Assembly: GCA_021809895.1 (NCBI GenBank)
Contig: JAJZJU010000019.1
Span: 1 to 32,371, forward strand
DNA length: 32,371 nucleotides
Direction of reading: 5' to 3'
DNA from: a bacterium
GTDB taxonomy: Bacteria; Chloroflexota; Dormibacteria; Aeolococcales; Bog-877
Positions 7,247 to 14,913 of the stretch are shown one piece after another (the stretch's first letter is position 1; every line of letters starts with the position of its first letter). The notes beneath the pieces were generated by a model. That model was not told the origin of the DNA and made no database searches. It saw only the letters and a list, made by a program, of their open reading frames with translations. The translations under genes were made by a program, and so were the position numbers.

Positions 7247-8218
7247 ATGCTGGCTGCATTTTTCGAGAGCCAGGGCCGAGCCGACCAGGTGATCCGAGTG
7301 GGGGAGGTGGAAGAGCCGGCGCCGGGACCGGGAGAGGTGAGGGTCAAGCTCCGCTATTCCGGCGTGAATCCCACGGACTGGAAGTCGCGGAGCGGGGCCA
7401 CCCCGGCGCGGATCGACGGGTATCAGATCCCCCACCACGATGGCGCCGGCGACATCGACCGGGTGGGAGAGGGGGTGGATCCCGGCCTGATCGGGCAGCG
7501 GGTCTGGGTCTGGCTGGCAGCCGCCGGCCGTCGCTGGGGCACCGCCGCCGAGTGGACCGTGGTGCCCCGGGCCCAGGCGGTCCCGTTGCCGGAGGGGGCT
7601 TCCTACGAGCTGGGCGCCAGCCTTGGGGTGCCCGCCATGACCGCTCACCGGTGCCTGTTTGCGGATGGTGAGGTGCAGGGCGGGACGGTGCTGGTGGCTG
7701 GCGGCGCGGGTGCGGTCGGCCATTTCGCGATCGAGCTGGCCAAGCACCACGGGGCCCGGGTGGCGACCACTGTCAGCGGCGAGGAGAAGGCTGAGCTGGC
7801 GCGCCGGGCCGGCGCTGATCTGGTTGTTAACTACCGTGCCGACGGTGCCCTTGATCAGCTAAGAGCGTTCTCCCCCCAGTACGACCGAATCGTCGAGGTG
7901 AACCTCGGTGCCAACCTGGGGATGGACCTGGCTCTGGCCGGGCCCAATACCTCGATAGTGGTCTACGCGGCCAGCGGTCAAGATCCGGTGCTGCCGGTGA
8001 GGCCCTGCATGAACAGCAATGCCAGCATGCGTTTCGTGCTGCTCTACGGAGTGCCCCGCCCCGCCCTGGAAGAGGCTGCCGCCGACATCACCCGGGCCCT
8101 TGTGGCCGGCAGTTTGAGCGAGCTGCCGGTGCAGCGCTTCCCTCTTGAGAATTGCGCCAGGGCCCAGGATGCGGTGGAGGCGGGCGCGGTGGGGAAGGTG
8201 CTGTTGGAGATCGGCTGA
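7247..8218 (+). CDS. NADPH:quinone reductase-like MDR oxidoreductase
   Basis: A 323-residue medium-chain dehydrogenase/reductase of the zinc-free quinone oxidoreductase group. The N-terminal catalytic domain carries the GVNPTDWKSRSG segment typical of QOR proteins. The Rossmann part has AGGAGAVG at 151-158, followed by AIELAKHHGARV and a Thr/Ser-containing cofactor loop compatible with NADPH. There are no zinc-ligand cysteines, unlike tdh. Members reduce quinones or enals; the substrate cannot be read from sequence. The ATG at 7247 has a textbook CCAGGAGG site; an upstream in-frame extension to 7115 is Arg-rich and unlike the family, so I reject it. It converges on coaE. Confidence 0.88.
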   Translation: MLAAFFESQGRADQVIRVGEVEEPAPGPGEVRVKLRYSGVNPTDWKSRSGATPARIDGYQIPHHDGAGDIDRVGEGVDPGLIGQRVWVWLAAAGRRWGTAAEWTVVPRAQAVPLPEGASYELGASLGVPAMTAHRCLFADGEVQGGTVLVAGGAGAVGHFAIELAKHHGARVATTVSGEEKAELARRAGADLVVNYRADGALDQLRAFSPQYDRIVEVNLGANLGMDLALAGPNTSIVVYAASGQDPVLPVRPCMNSNASMRFVLLYGVPRPALEEAAADITRALVAGSLSELPVQRFPLENCARAQDAVEAGAVGKVLLEIG

Positions 8219-8239
8219 CGTCACGGCCCCCGCAGCCGC

Positions 8240-8863
8240 TCACCGCCCGAAGTGCAGTTCCTTCTGCCAGAGGTCGAATACCTGCACTCTGGTCTGCTCC
8301 AGTGTGCCCGAGTTGTCCACCACCCAAGTGGCCAGGGCGCACTTGTCGTCGATCGGCATCTGAGCGGCGATCCGGGCCCTGGCCTCGGCTTGGCTCAGTC
8401 CTGAGCGTTCCATCAGCCTGCGCAGCTGGAGCTCAGGTCTGAGGTAGGCCAGGATTATGGTCGTGAAATCGCCCGCGCGGCCGGTCTCGAACAGAAGTGG
8501 GATGTCGTAGACGATCAGACGGGCACCCGAGTCGGAGGCGGCCCGGATCGCCTCCCGGCTCAGCCGCGCGACTATGGGGTGCACGATCGCCTCCAGGGCC
8601 GCCCGCTCGTGAGGGTGCTGGAACACTAGGTCCGCCATCCGCCGGCGGTCCAGCGTCCCCTCCTCGGTCAGCATCCCCGGCCCGAACCTGGCGACCACGG
8701 CACCGAGCCCGTCGCTGCCGGGCGCCACCGCTTCTCGGGCCAGCTGGTCGGCGTCGACGATGTGGGCCCCCAGTCGCTGCAGCATCTCCGCCACCGTGGA
8801 CTTGCCGGTGGCGACTCCACCGGTCAGTGCCACCACCCTGGAGACGGCGCGCCGCTCAGGCAC
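8240..8863 (-). CDS. coaE: Dephospho-CoA kinase
   Basis: Last step of coenzyme A synthesis: ATP-dependent 3'-phosphorylation of dephospho-CoA in the cytosol. The 207-residue protein has the Walker A loop GGVATGKST (15-23), the family-typical IVDADQLAREAV, the helix containing HPIV, and YDIPLLFETG, all CoaE hallmarks. Start is GTG at 8863, overlapping the end of the upstream coiled-coil gene by 8 nt, so translation is probably coupled. Internal GTG codons near VVALTGG could be alternative starts. CoA supply suits the surrounding acyl-CoA genes, although coaE is a general housekeeping gene. Confidence 0.93.
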   Translation of the reverse strand: MPERRAVSRVVALTGGVATGKSTVAEMLQRLGAHIVDADQLAREAVAPGSDGLGAVVARFGPGMLTEEGTLDRRRMADLVFQHPHERAALEAIVHPIVARLSREAIRAASDSGARLIVYDIPLLFETGRAGDFTTIILAYLRPELQLRRLMERSGLSQAEARARIAAQMPIDDKCALATWVVDNSGTLEQTRVQVFDLWQKELHFGR

Positions 8864-9485
8864 GGCCTGGCGCGCCGCCGGCCCGGGGGGGATCAGCCTG
8901 CTTCACGCGAGGCCTGACGAAGCAGTGATCGGGGTCGAGCAACCGCTCCAGGCGGGTGCCGGGGGTGTGGACACGCACCCCCTTGCGGGCGGCGACCCCG
9001 AAGTCCCAGCCCAACTGGTACAGTCTGCGCGCCTCCCCGAGGTCGGCAACCGTTGCCACCTGGCTTGCGTCGGTCATCTGCAAGGTCGGAGTCCTGCTTC
9101 CCGGGTAGCCCAGCGCGACTACTCCACCGGTCTCGAGCAGAAAGTCCAACTCGGAGAACGCCAACTCGCCGAAATCGGGCGGTTCTGCGGCCTCCACCAA
9201 GCTCAGCAGGGAGGGCGCGTGCCCCTCTTGGACCTCCGTCCGCACCCGGCGGCGCTCGGCCAGGTGATGCTGGCGCTCCCGGCGGCGGAGCTCGGTGGCG
9301 AGCAGCCCCTGGCGCCGGCTGAGCTCGTCCATCCGAGCCTGTAGGGGCGCCATCTCGACTCGCAGCTTCCGCTCGGCCGCCTCGAGCTCGGACTGAATCT
9401 GCTGCAGCTGCGATTCGTCAAGACTGCTGAGGTCATCGGACTCGGTCCCGCTCGCGGCGGGCGCGACCCCACCCTGCTCGTTCAT
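8856..9485 (-). CDS. Coiled-coil protein of unknown function
   Basis: A 209-residue protein. Residues about 20-90 form a charged heptad-like helix (QLQQIQSELEAAERKLRVEM continuing through RMDELSRRQGLL), a likely coiled coil. The C-terminal half is a small globular region with GELAFSELDFLLETGGVVAL and TLQMTDASQVATVADLGEARR, then a basic, Pro-rich tail. No known domain is evident. The ATG at 9485 is preceded by a TAGGCT box 6 nt away and no ribosome-binding site. Its stop lies inside the start of coaE (8-nt overlap), so the pair is an operon. Function is unknown. Confidence 0.75.
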   Translation of the reverse strand: MNEQGGVAPAASGTESDDLSSLDESQLQQIQSELEAAERKLRVEMAPLQARMDELSRRQGLLATELRRRERQHHLAERRRVRTEVQEGHAPSLLSLVEAAEPPDFGELAFSELDFLLETGGVVALGYPGSRTPTLQMTDASQVATVADLGEARRLYQLGWDFGVAARKGVRVHTPGTRLERLLDPDHCFVRPRVKQADPPRAGGAPGRA

Positions 9486-9491
9486 CCGATT

Positions 9492-9497
9492 AGCCTA
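9492..9497 (-). promoter_or_regulatory. -10 box, leaderless type, for the 9485 gene
   Basis: The complement reads TAGGCT, with exactly 6 nt before the ATG at 9485 and no ribosome-binding site in between. Confidence 0.5.
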
Positions 9498-9537
9498 CTG
9501 GCTGCGGGATGAATCGAGCGCAGAGCTGGAGGAAGCG

Positions 9538-10314
<777 letters not shown>

Positions 10315-10334
10315 TGCGGCGGATTGCCACTCCC

Positions 10335-10340
10335 TACCAT
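10335..10340 (+). promoter_or_regulatory. -10 box (TACCAT), leaderless type
   Basis: TACCAT is followed by 7 nt and the GTG at 10348, with no ribosome-binding site. The same hexamer precedes the genes at 23380 and 26185. Confidence 0.5.
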
Positions 10341-10347
10341 CTCTGGC

Positions 10348-10533
10348 GTGAGTCAATCGAAGGCGATCCCGCCGGCCGAGCTTGATGACCCCAACCGCTC
10401 CGCCCACGGTGCGCGCCGAAGGAGGGGGCCGTTCTGGATCGACGAGCCCAGCTGGTTCTGGGTCACCTGGGCCGTCCTCGTGATCCTGGGGGTGGCGCTC
10501 TTCGCTCTGGCCATGAGCTTCGACCACCCTTGA
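10348..10533 (+). CDS. Small single-helix membrane protein upstream of the FadF/EMO-like gene
   Basis: A 61-residue protein: a polar, basic N-terminal half (VSQSKAIPPAELDDPNRS...ARRRR) then one membrane helix at about 36-56 (WVTWAVLVILGVALFALAM) and a four-residue tail. The GTG at 10348 is favoured because TACCAT sits 7 nt upstream; the open frame extends to 10324 without support. The stop overlaps the next start as TTGA (10530-10533), so translation of the two is coupled. Given this tight link, it may be a small accessory or assembly subunit of the membrane Fe-S oxidoreductase that follows. That is inference; the sequence shows only the helix. Confidence 0.7.
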   Translation: MSQSKAIPPAELDDPNRSAHGARRRRGPFWIDEPSWFWVTWAVLVILGVALFALAMSFDHP

Positions 10534-12578
10534 TCTGGCTGAACTCGGCGGCGCTGGTGGTTCTGGTGGCTGTGACCGGGGTCCTCTTCTGGCGGCGAAT
10601 CGGCCCCCTGGTCAGATCGATGCGCCGGGCGCAGCCCGAGGCGCGCCTGGACCATCCAGGACGGCGGGTGAGCGGGATCTTGGTGTTCGTGCTGGGGCAG
10701 AAGCGGCTGCTCCGCTGGCCCTTCTCCGGGGTTGCTCATTTCCTCATCTTCTGGGGCTTCGTCATTCTCAACCTGGAGATCCTCCAGGCGGGACTGGAAG
10801 CGTTGGTCCCGCCCCTCAACCTCGACCAGCAGTACTGGTGGGGCCCGTTCGCCTTCCTCCAGGACCTACTGGCGGCGGCGGTGCTGCTGGGGCTGGCGCT
10901 GGCCGCGGTCAACCGCTACGTGCTGAGACCCCGCCGCTTCCAGGGCAGCCACCAGCGGGATGCCACCGTGATCCTCCTTCTAATAGCGGCGGTGATCACC
11001 ACTCAGCTCGGCATCTACGGCACCCTGATAGCGGCGGGAGCCGACCGCGTCGTCAACCTCCGCCCCTTCTCAGACGCGGTGGCGGCGCTCTTCCGGGGCT
11101 TCCACGGGGAGTCGATCTGGGCCTGGCACGAGTTCTTCTTATGGGCCCACCTGCTGGTGGTGGCGGGCTTCCTGGTCTACCTGGCCCGGAGCAAGCACCT
11201 CCACATCCTCACCGCTTTGCCCAACGTCTACCTGCGCAGCCTGGAGCCGGCTGGCCGCCACCTTCCCAAGCTGGACATCGAGCATGCCGACCACTACGGG
11301 CTGGCCCGGATAGACCAGTTGACGTGGAAGCAGGAGCTCGACCTGGCCACCTGCACCGAGTGCGGGCGCTGCCAGGTGCACTGTCCCGCCTTCAACACCG
11401 GCAAGCCGCTCTCACCCAAGCTATTCATCACCGACCTGCGGGACGCCTGGTACGCCAACGCCCGTGGTGAGCCGCCACCCCGCGGCTACTGGACAGAGGG
11501 CGAGCCCCACGGAGAACCGCCACCTGACGGCGGCCTCATGGACTGGAGCGTGCTCGAGGAGACCCTCTGGTCGTGCACCACCTGCGGCGCCTGTGTCGAG
11601 CAGTGCCCGGTCCTCATCGAGCACGTGCCTGCCATAGTCGAGATGCGGCGCTCTCTGGTCCTGGAGGAGTCGCGCATGCCCAAGGAGGCACAGAGGGCGC
11701 TGGAGTCACTGGAGCAGCGCGGCAACCCGTACTCGATGGCGCAGTCGGCCAGGATGCGTTGGGCAGAGGGGCTGGACGTGCCCAGGTTGGCCGACAATCC
11801 CGGGGCCGAGTACCTGTACTGGGTTGGCTGTGCCACCGCCTTCGACGAGGCCAACTGGCCCGCGGCCAGGGCCACTGTGGCCATCTTGAAGGCGGCCGGG
11901 GTCAGCTTCGCCGTGCTCGGCGAGGAGGAGACCTGCAATGGCGATCCGGCCAGGCGGCTCGGCAACGAGTATCTCTTCCAGACCCAGGCGGAGCAGGTGG
12001 TTGCCAAGCTGAAGCAGGGAGGGGTGCGGCGCATCATAGCCAGCTGCCCCCACTGCTTCAACACCCTGGCCCGAGAGTACCCGGACATGGGCGGCGAGTA
12101 CGAGGTCATCCACCACACTCAGCTTCTGAGCCAGCTCCTCGACCAGGGGCGGATCCACTTCGAAAGGGGGCTGGGCGAGAGCCGGATCACCTACCACGAC
12201 CCCTGCTACCTGGGGCGCTGGAACAAGGAGTACGACGCTCCCCGGCACCTCCTGGCGGCAATTCCCGGAGTCGAGCTGCTGGAGATGGCCCGCAGCCGTG
12301 GGGAGTCGATGTGCTGCGGTGCGGGCGGAGGCCGGATCTTCATGGAGGAGACCAAGGGACAGCGAGTCAACCGCGTCAGGGTCCAGCAGGCCGAGGCGAC
12401 CGGGGCCGATCGGGCTGCGGTGGCCTGTCCTTTCTGCGCCACCATGTTCCAGGAGGGGATCTCCTCTCAGGCCCTGGGAGACCGGCTCGGCAGCGCCGAC
12501 GTGGCGGTCCTGGTCGCCGAGGCGATGGGGCTGGACTACCTGCCTCCACCGGCTCCGGCCGAGGTGGTGCAGGCATAA
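10530..12578 (+). CDS. Membrane Fe-S oxidoreductase, FadF/EMO type (ETF:quinone oxidoreductase-like)
   Basis: A 682-residue protein in three parts. Residues 1-230 contain about six membrane helices with candidate haem-ligand histidines (His70, His200, His207, His223/225), as in NarI-like cytochrome b domains. Two ferredoxin-type clusters follow, Cys275/278/281/285 and Cys349/352/355/359. Then come two HdrB-like CCG domains (Cys434, Cys469, Cys506/509; and Cys559, Cys595/596, Cys633/636). The family (Bacillus FadF, EMO of fatty-acid oxidisers) is proposed to carry electrons from ETF, reduced by acyl-CoA dehydrogenases, to menaquinone. Two such dehydrogenases lie downstream in the window, which fits. 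TTG start overlaps the preceding small gene. Other HdrBD-like electron carriers are an alternative. Confidence 0.87.
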   Translation: MIWLNSAALVVLVAVTGVLFWRRIGPLVRSMRRAQPEARLDHPGRRVSGILVFVLGQKRLLRWPFSGVAHFLIFWGFVILNLEILQAGLEALVPPLNLDQQYWWGPFAFLQDLLAAAVLLGLALAAVNRYVLRPRRFQGSHQRDATVILLLIAAVITTQLGIYGTLIAAGADRVVNLRPFSDAVAALFRGFHGESIWAWHEFFLWAHLLVVAGFLVYLARSKHLHILTALPNVYLRSLEPAGRHLPKLDIEHADHYGLARIDQLTWKQELDLATCTECGRCQVHCPAFNTGKPLSPKLFITDLRDAWYANARGEPPPRGYWTEGEPHGEPPPDGGLMDWSVLEETLWSCTTCGACVEQCPVLIEHVPAIVEMRRSLVLEESRMPKEAQRALESLEQRGNPYSMAQSARMRWAEGLDVPRLADNPGAEYLYWVGCATAFDEANWPAARATVAILKAAGVSFAVLGEEETCNGDPARRLGNEYLFQTQAEQVVAKLKQGGVRRIIASCPHCFNTLAREYPDMGGEYEVIHHTQLLSQLLDQGRIHFERGLGESRITYHDPCYLGRWNKEYDAPRHLLAAIPGVELLEMARSRGESMCCGAGGGRIFMEETKGQRVNRVRVQQAEATGADRAAVACPFCATMFQEGISSQALGDRLGSADVAVLVAEAMGLDYLPPPAPAEVVQA

Positions 12579-12579
12579 T
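12574..12579 (+). promoter_or_regulatory. -10-like box before the epimerase fusion gene
   Basis: CATAAT lies 6 nt before the ATG at 12586 and overlaps the stop codon of the previous gene. No ribosome-binding site is present. It may give the epimerase-mutase pair its own leaderless transcript. Confidence 0.4.
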
Positions 12580-12585
12580 CTGGCG

Positions 12586-13329
12586 ATGGCAATCTCCGCG
12601 CGACCAGCGCGGTTGGACCATGTCGGGATCGCGGTCCACGATCTGAGGGCCGTCGCCCCCGCGCTGGCCGCCCGGCTGGGGGTGACGGCGCCGCCTCCGG
12701 AGCTGGTCGAGCGAGACGGGATCGAGGCCGTTTTCCTGAACCTGGGCGGCCCCTCCCTGGAGCTGCTGGGCTCGACGCGCCAGGACTCGCGCATAGCCCG
12801 CTTCCTGGAGCGACGGGGAGAGGGGATCCACCACCTGGCCTACGGGGTGGAAGACATCGCCAGTGAGTTGCGCCGATGGCGCGAGCAGGGTGCCGAGCTC
12901 ATCGATCCAGAGCCGCGCCCAGGGTCGCGCGGTCGGCTGGTGGCCTTCCTCCACCCGGCGAGCGAGTTCGGGGTCCTGACCGAGCTGGTGCAGATGCCCA
13001 AGGAGGAGGCCGGCGGCGGAGGTGAGCCCCACCCGCCGCGGCCGACCGTGGTCTGCCTGTGCGGGTCAGCCCGTTTCCCAGAGGCCTTCCAGCGGGCCGA
13101 CCAGCAGGAGACCGTGGCCGGTCGGATCGTGGTCACGGCCGGCCCACACCCGGGCGGGCCCGGGGAGCTGGACTCGCTCGACCGGCGCAAGATCGACCTG
13201 GCGGATGAGATCCTGGTGCTCAATGTCGGTGGCCACCTCGATGATGCCACCAGCAGCCAGGTCGCCCACGCCAGAGCCCGCGGCAAGAGGGTGCGCTGGC
13301 TGGAGCCACCCAAGGAGAGCCCGGAGTGA
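12586..13329 (+). CDS. Methylmalonyl-CoA epimerase fused to a nucleoside deoxyribosyltransferase-like domain
   Basis: A 247-residue two-domain protein. Residues about 8-138 are a VOC-fold methylmalonyl-CoA epimerase: LDHVGIAV with His12, PSLELLG near 57, GIHHLAY with His82/83, and a final LTEL with Glu133, matching the metal-ligand order. A Gly/Pro linker (about 141-153) leads to residues 154-241, a Rossmann-like domain with [31 protein letters not shown] and a [14 protein letters not shown] ending. That resembles small proteins related to nucleoside 2-deoxyribosyltransferases. Where relatives usually have a Glu, this one reads SSQVAHA. The reading frame is continuous with no second ribosome-binding site. 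The epimerase fits the downstream mutase; the second domain's job is unknown. Confidence 0.82.
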   Translation: MAISARPARLDHVGIAVHDLRAVAPALAARLGVTAPPPELVERDGIEAVFLNLGGPSLELLGSTRQDSRIARFLERRGEGIHHLAYGVEDIASELRRWREQGAELIDPEPRPGSRGRLVAFLHPASEFGVLTELVQMPKEEAGGGGEPHPPRPTVVCLCGSARFPEAFQRADQQETVAGRIVVTAGPHPGGPGELDSLDRRKIDLADEILVLNVGGHLDDATSSQVAHARARGKRVRWLEPPKESPE

Positions 13330-14903
13330 GCAGCCAGGCCGACGGAGATGTCTGCACCGGCTCCGGGCTGCCGCTCCAACCCTCCTACCAGCGCGACCCG
13401 AGTCTGGCTGAGCCCCCTCCGCCGGGGGAGCCGCCCTACACCCGGGGCATCCGCGCCGAGGGCTACCGGGGGCGGCTCTGGACGATGCGGCAGTATGCCG
13501 GCTTCGGCTCTGCCAGCTCGACCAACGAGCGCTTCCGCTACCTGCTCGGGCGCGGCCAGACCGGGCTCTCGGTCGCCTTCGACCTGCCCACCCAGATGGG
13601 TTACGACTCCGACGACGAGGTGGCTCGGGGCGAGGTCGGAAAGGTGGGGGTGGCGATAGACCATCTGGGAGACATGCGCACCCTGCTGGCCGACCTGCCG
13701 CTGCAGGAGGTGACCACCTCCATGACCATCAACGCCCCGGCCAGCCTGCTGCTCCTGCTCTACCAGCTGGCGGCTGAGGAGCGGGGCATCTCCGGGTCGG
13801 TTCTGGGGGGCACGATCCAGAACGACATCCTCAAGGAGTACGCAGCCCGCGGCACTTACATCTTTCCCCCGCGTCCGAGCATGCGCCTGGTGACCGACAC
13901 CTTCGCCTACTGCCATCAGGAGCTGCCGCGCTGGAATCCGATCTCGATCTCCGGCTACCACATCCGCGAGGCTGGCGCCACCGCCCCCCAGGAGCTGGCC
14001 TTTGCGCTCAGCAACGGACTGGCCTACGTGGAGGCGGCGCTGTCCGCCGGGCTAGGGCTGAGCGAGTTCGCACCTCGGCTGAGCTTCTTCTTCAACGTCG
14101 ACAACGACCTGTTCGAAGAGGTGGCCAAGTTCCGCGCGGCCAGGCGGCTCTGGGCGACCCTGATGGCGGAGCGGTTCGCGGCCACGGATGCCCGCTCTCG
14201 CCAACTGCGCTTCCACGCTCAGACCGCGGGCGCGACTCTGACCGCGCAGCAGCCACTCAACAACGTGGTCAGGGTCGCGCTGCAGGCGCTGGCGGCAGTG
14301 CTGGGAGGCGCCCAGTCGCTGCACACCAACTCCTATGACGAGGCGCTCGCCCTGCCATCGGAGCAGGCGGCCACCCTGGCGCTGCGCACCCAGCAGCTGC
14401 TCGCCCACGAGTCCGGGGTGGCTCGGGTGGCCGATCCGCTGGGCGGCTCCTACCTGATCGAGTCTCTGACCGAGCGGCTGGTGAGCGAGGCCGGCACCCT
14501 TATCGCCGAGGTGGACCGCCGGGGTGGAGCGGTGGCGGCCATCGAGCAGGGCTACTACCAAGATCAGATCCAGGAGGCCTCCTACCGTCACCAGCAACAG
14601 GTCGAGTCCGGGGCGGTGGTGGTGGTCGGGGTCAACCGCTTCCAGGATGACGTGCCGGTCGACGTCCCATTGCTCAGGGTGGACCAGGAGCTGGAGGCAC
14701 AGCAGGTGCACAGCCTGGCGGACCACCGCCTGGCCAGGTCACAGGTGGCGGTGGCCGCGGCCCTGGATGGGGTCGAGCGAACGGCACAGGGTAGCGACAA
14801 CCTCCTCTACCCGATGCGCGAGGCGCTGCGGGTCGGCGCCACCGTGGGTGAGATATGCGCCAGGTTGCGGGGGATCTTCGGGGTCTGGCGCCCACCCGGG
14901 TAG
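13326..14903 (+). CDS. Methylmalonyl-CoA mutase catalytic subunit (MCM-type signature)
   Basis: A 525-residue acyl-CoA mutase catalytic TIM-barrel domain without the C-terminal B12-binding domain, so it needs a separate small subunit not found in this window. The substrate-determining positions match true methylmalonyl-CoA mutase: Tyr57 in RQYAGFG and Arg175 in EYAARGTY, spaced 118 residues exactly like Tyr89 and Arg207 of the Propionibacterium enzyme. His212 sits in [10 protein letters not shown]. The expected reaction is (R)-methylmalonyl-CoA to succinyl-CoA using adenosylcobalamin. The GTG start overlaps the epimerase stop (GTGA), and epimerase supplies its substrate stereoisomer. The N-terminus is shorter than in the second mutase at 27198. 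It converges on the c-di-GMP gene. Confidence 0.88.
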   Translation: MSSQADGDVCTGSGLPLQPSYQRDPSLAEPPPPGEPPYTRGIRAEGYRGRLWTMRQYAGFGSASSTNERFRYLLGRGQTGLSVAFDLPTQMGYDSDDEVARGEVGKVGVAIDHLGDMRTLLADLPLQEVTTSMTINAPASLLLLLYQLAAEERGISGSVLGGTIQNDILKEYAARGTYIFPPRPSMRLVTDTFAYCHQELPRWNPISISGYHIREAGATAPQELAFALSNGLAYVEAALSAGLGLSEFAPRLSFFFNVDNDLFEEVAKFRAARRLWATLMAERFAATDARSRQLRFHAQTAGATLTAQQPLNNVVRVALQALAAVLGGAQSLHTNSYDEALALPSEQAATLALRTQQLLAHESGVARVADPLGGSYLIESLTERLVSEAGTLIAEVDRRGGAVAAIEQGYYQDQIQEASYRHQQQVESGAVVVVGVNRFQDDVPVDVPLLRVDQELEAQQVHSLADHRLARSQVAVAAALDGVERTAQGSDNLLYPMREALRVGATVGEICARLRGIFGVWRPPG

Positions 14904-14913
14904 GCGGCTCGAC

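Noticed and set aside
11706-12794. Minus-strand open frame (362 aa) opposite the FadF/EMO-like and epimerase genes
   Set aside because: It spans the junction of two real genes and shows no recognisable motif.
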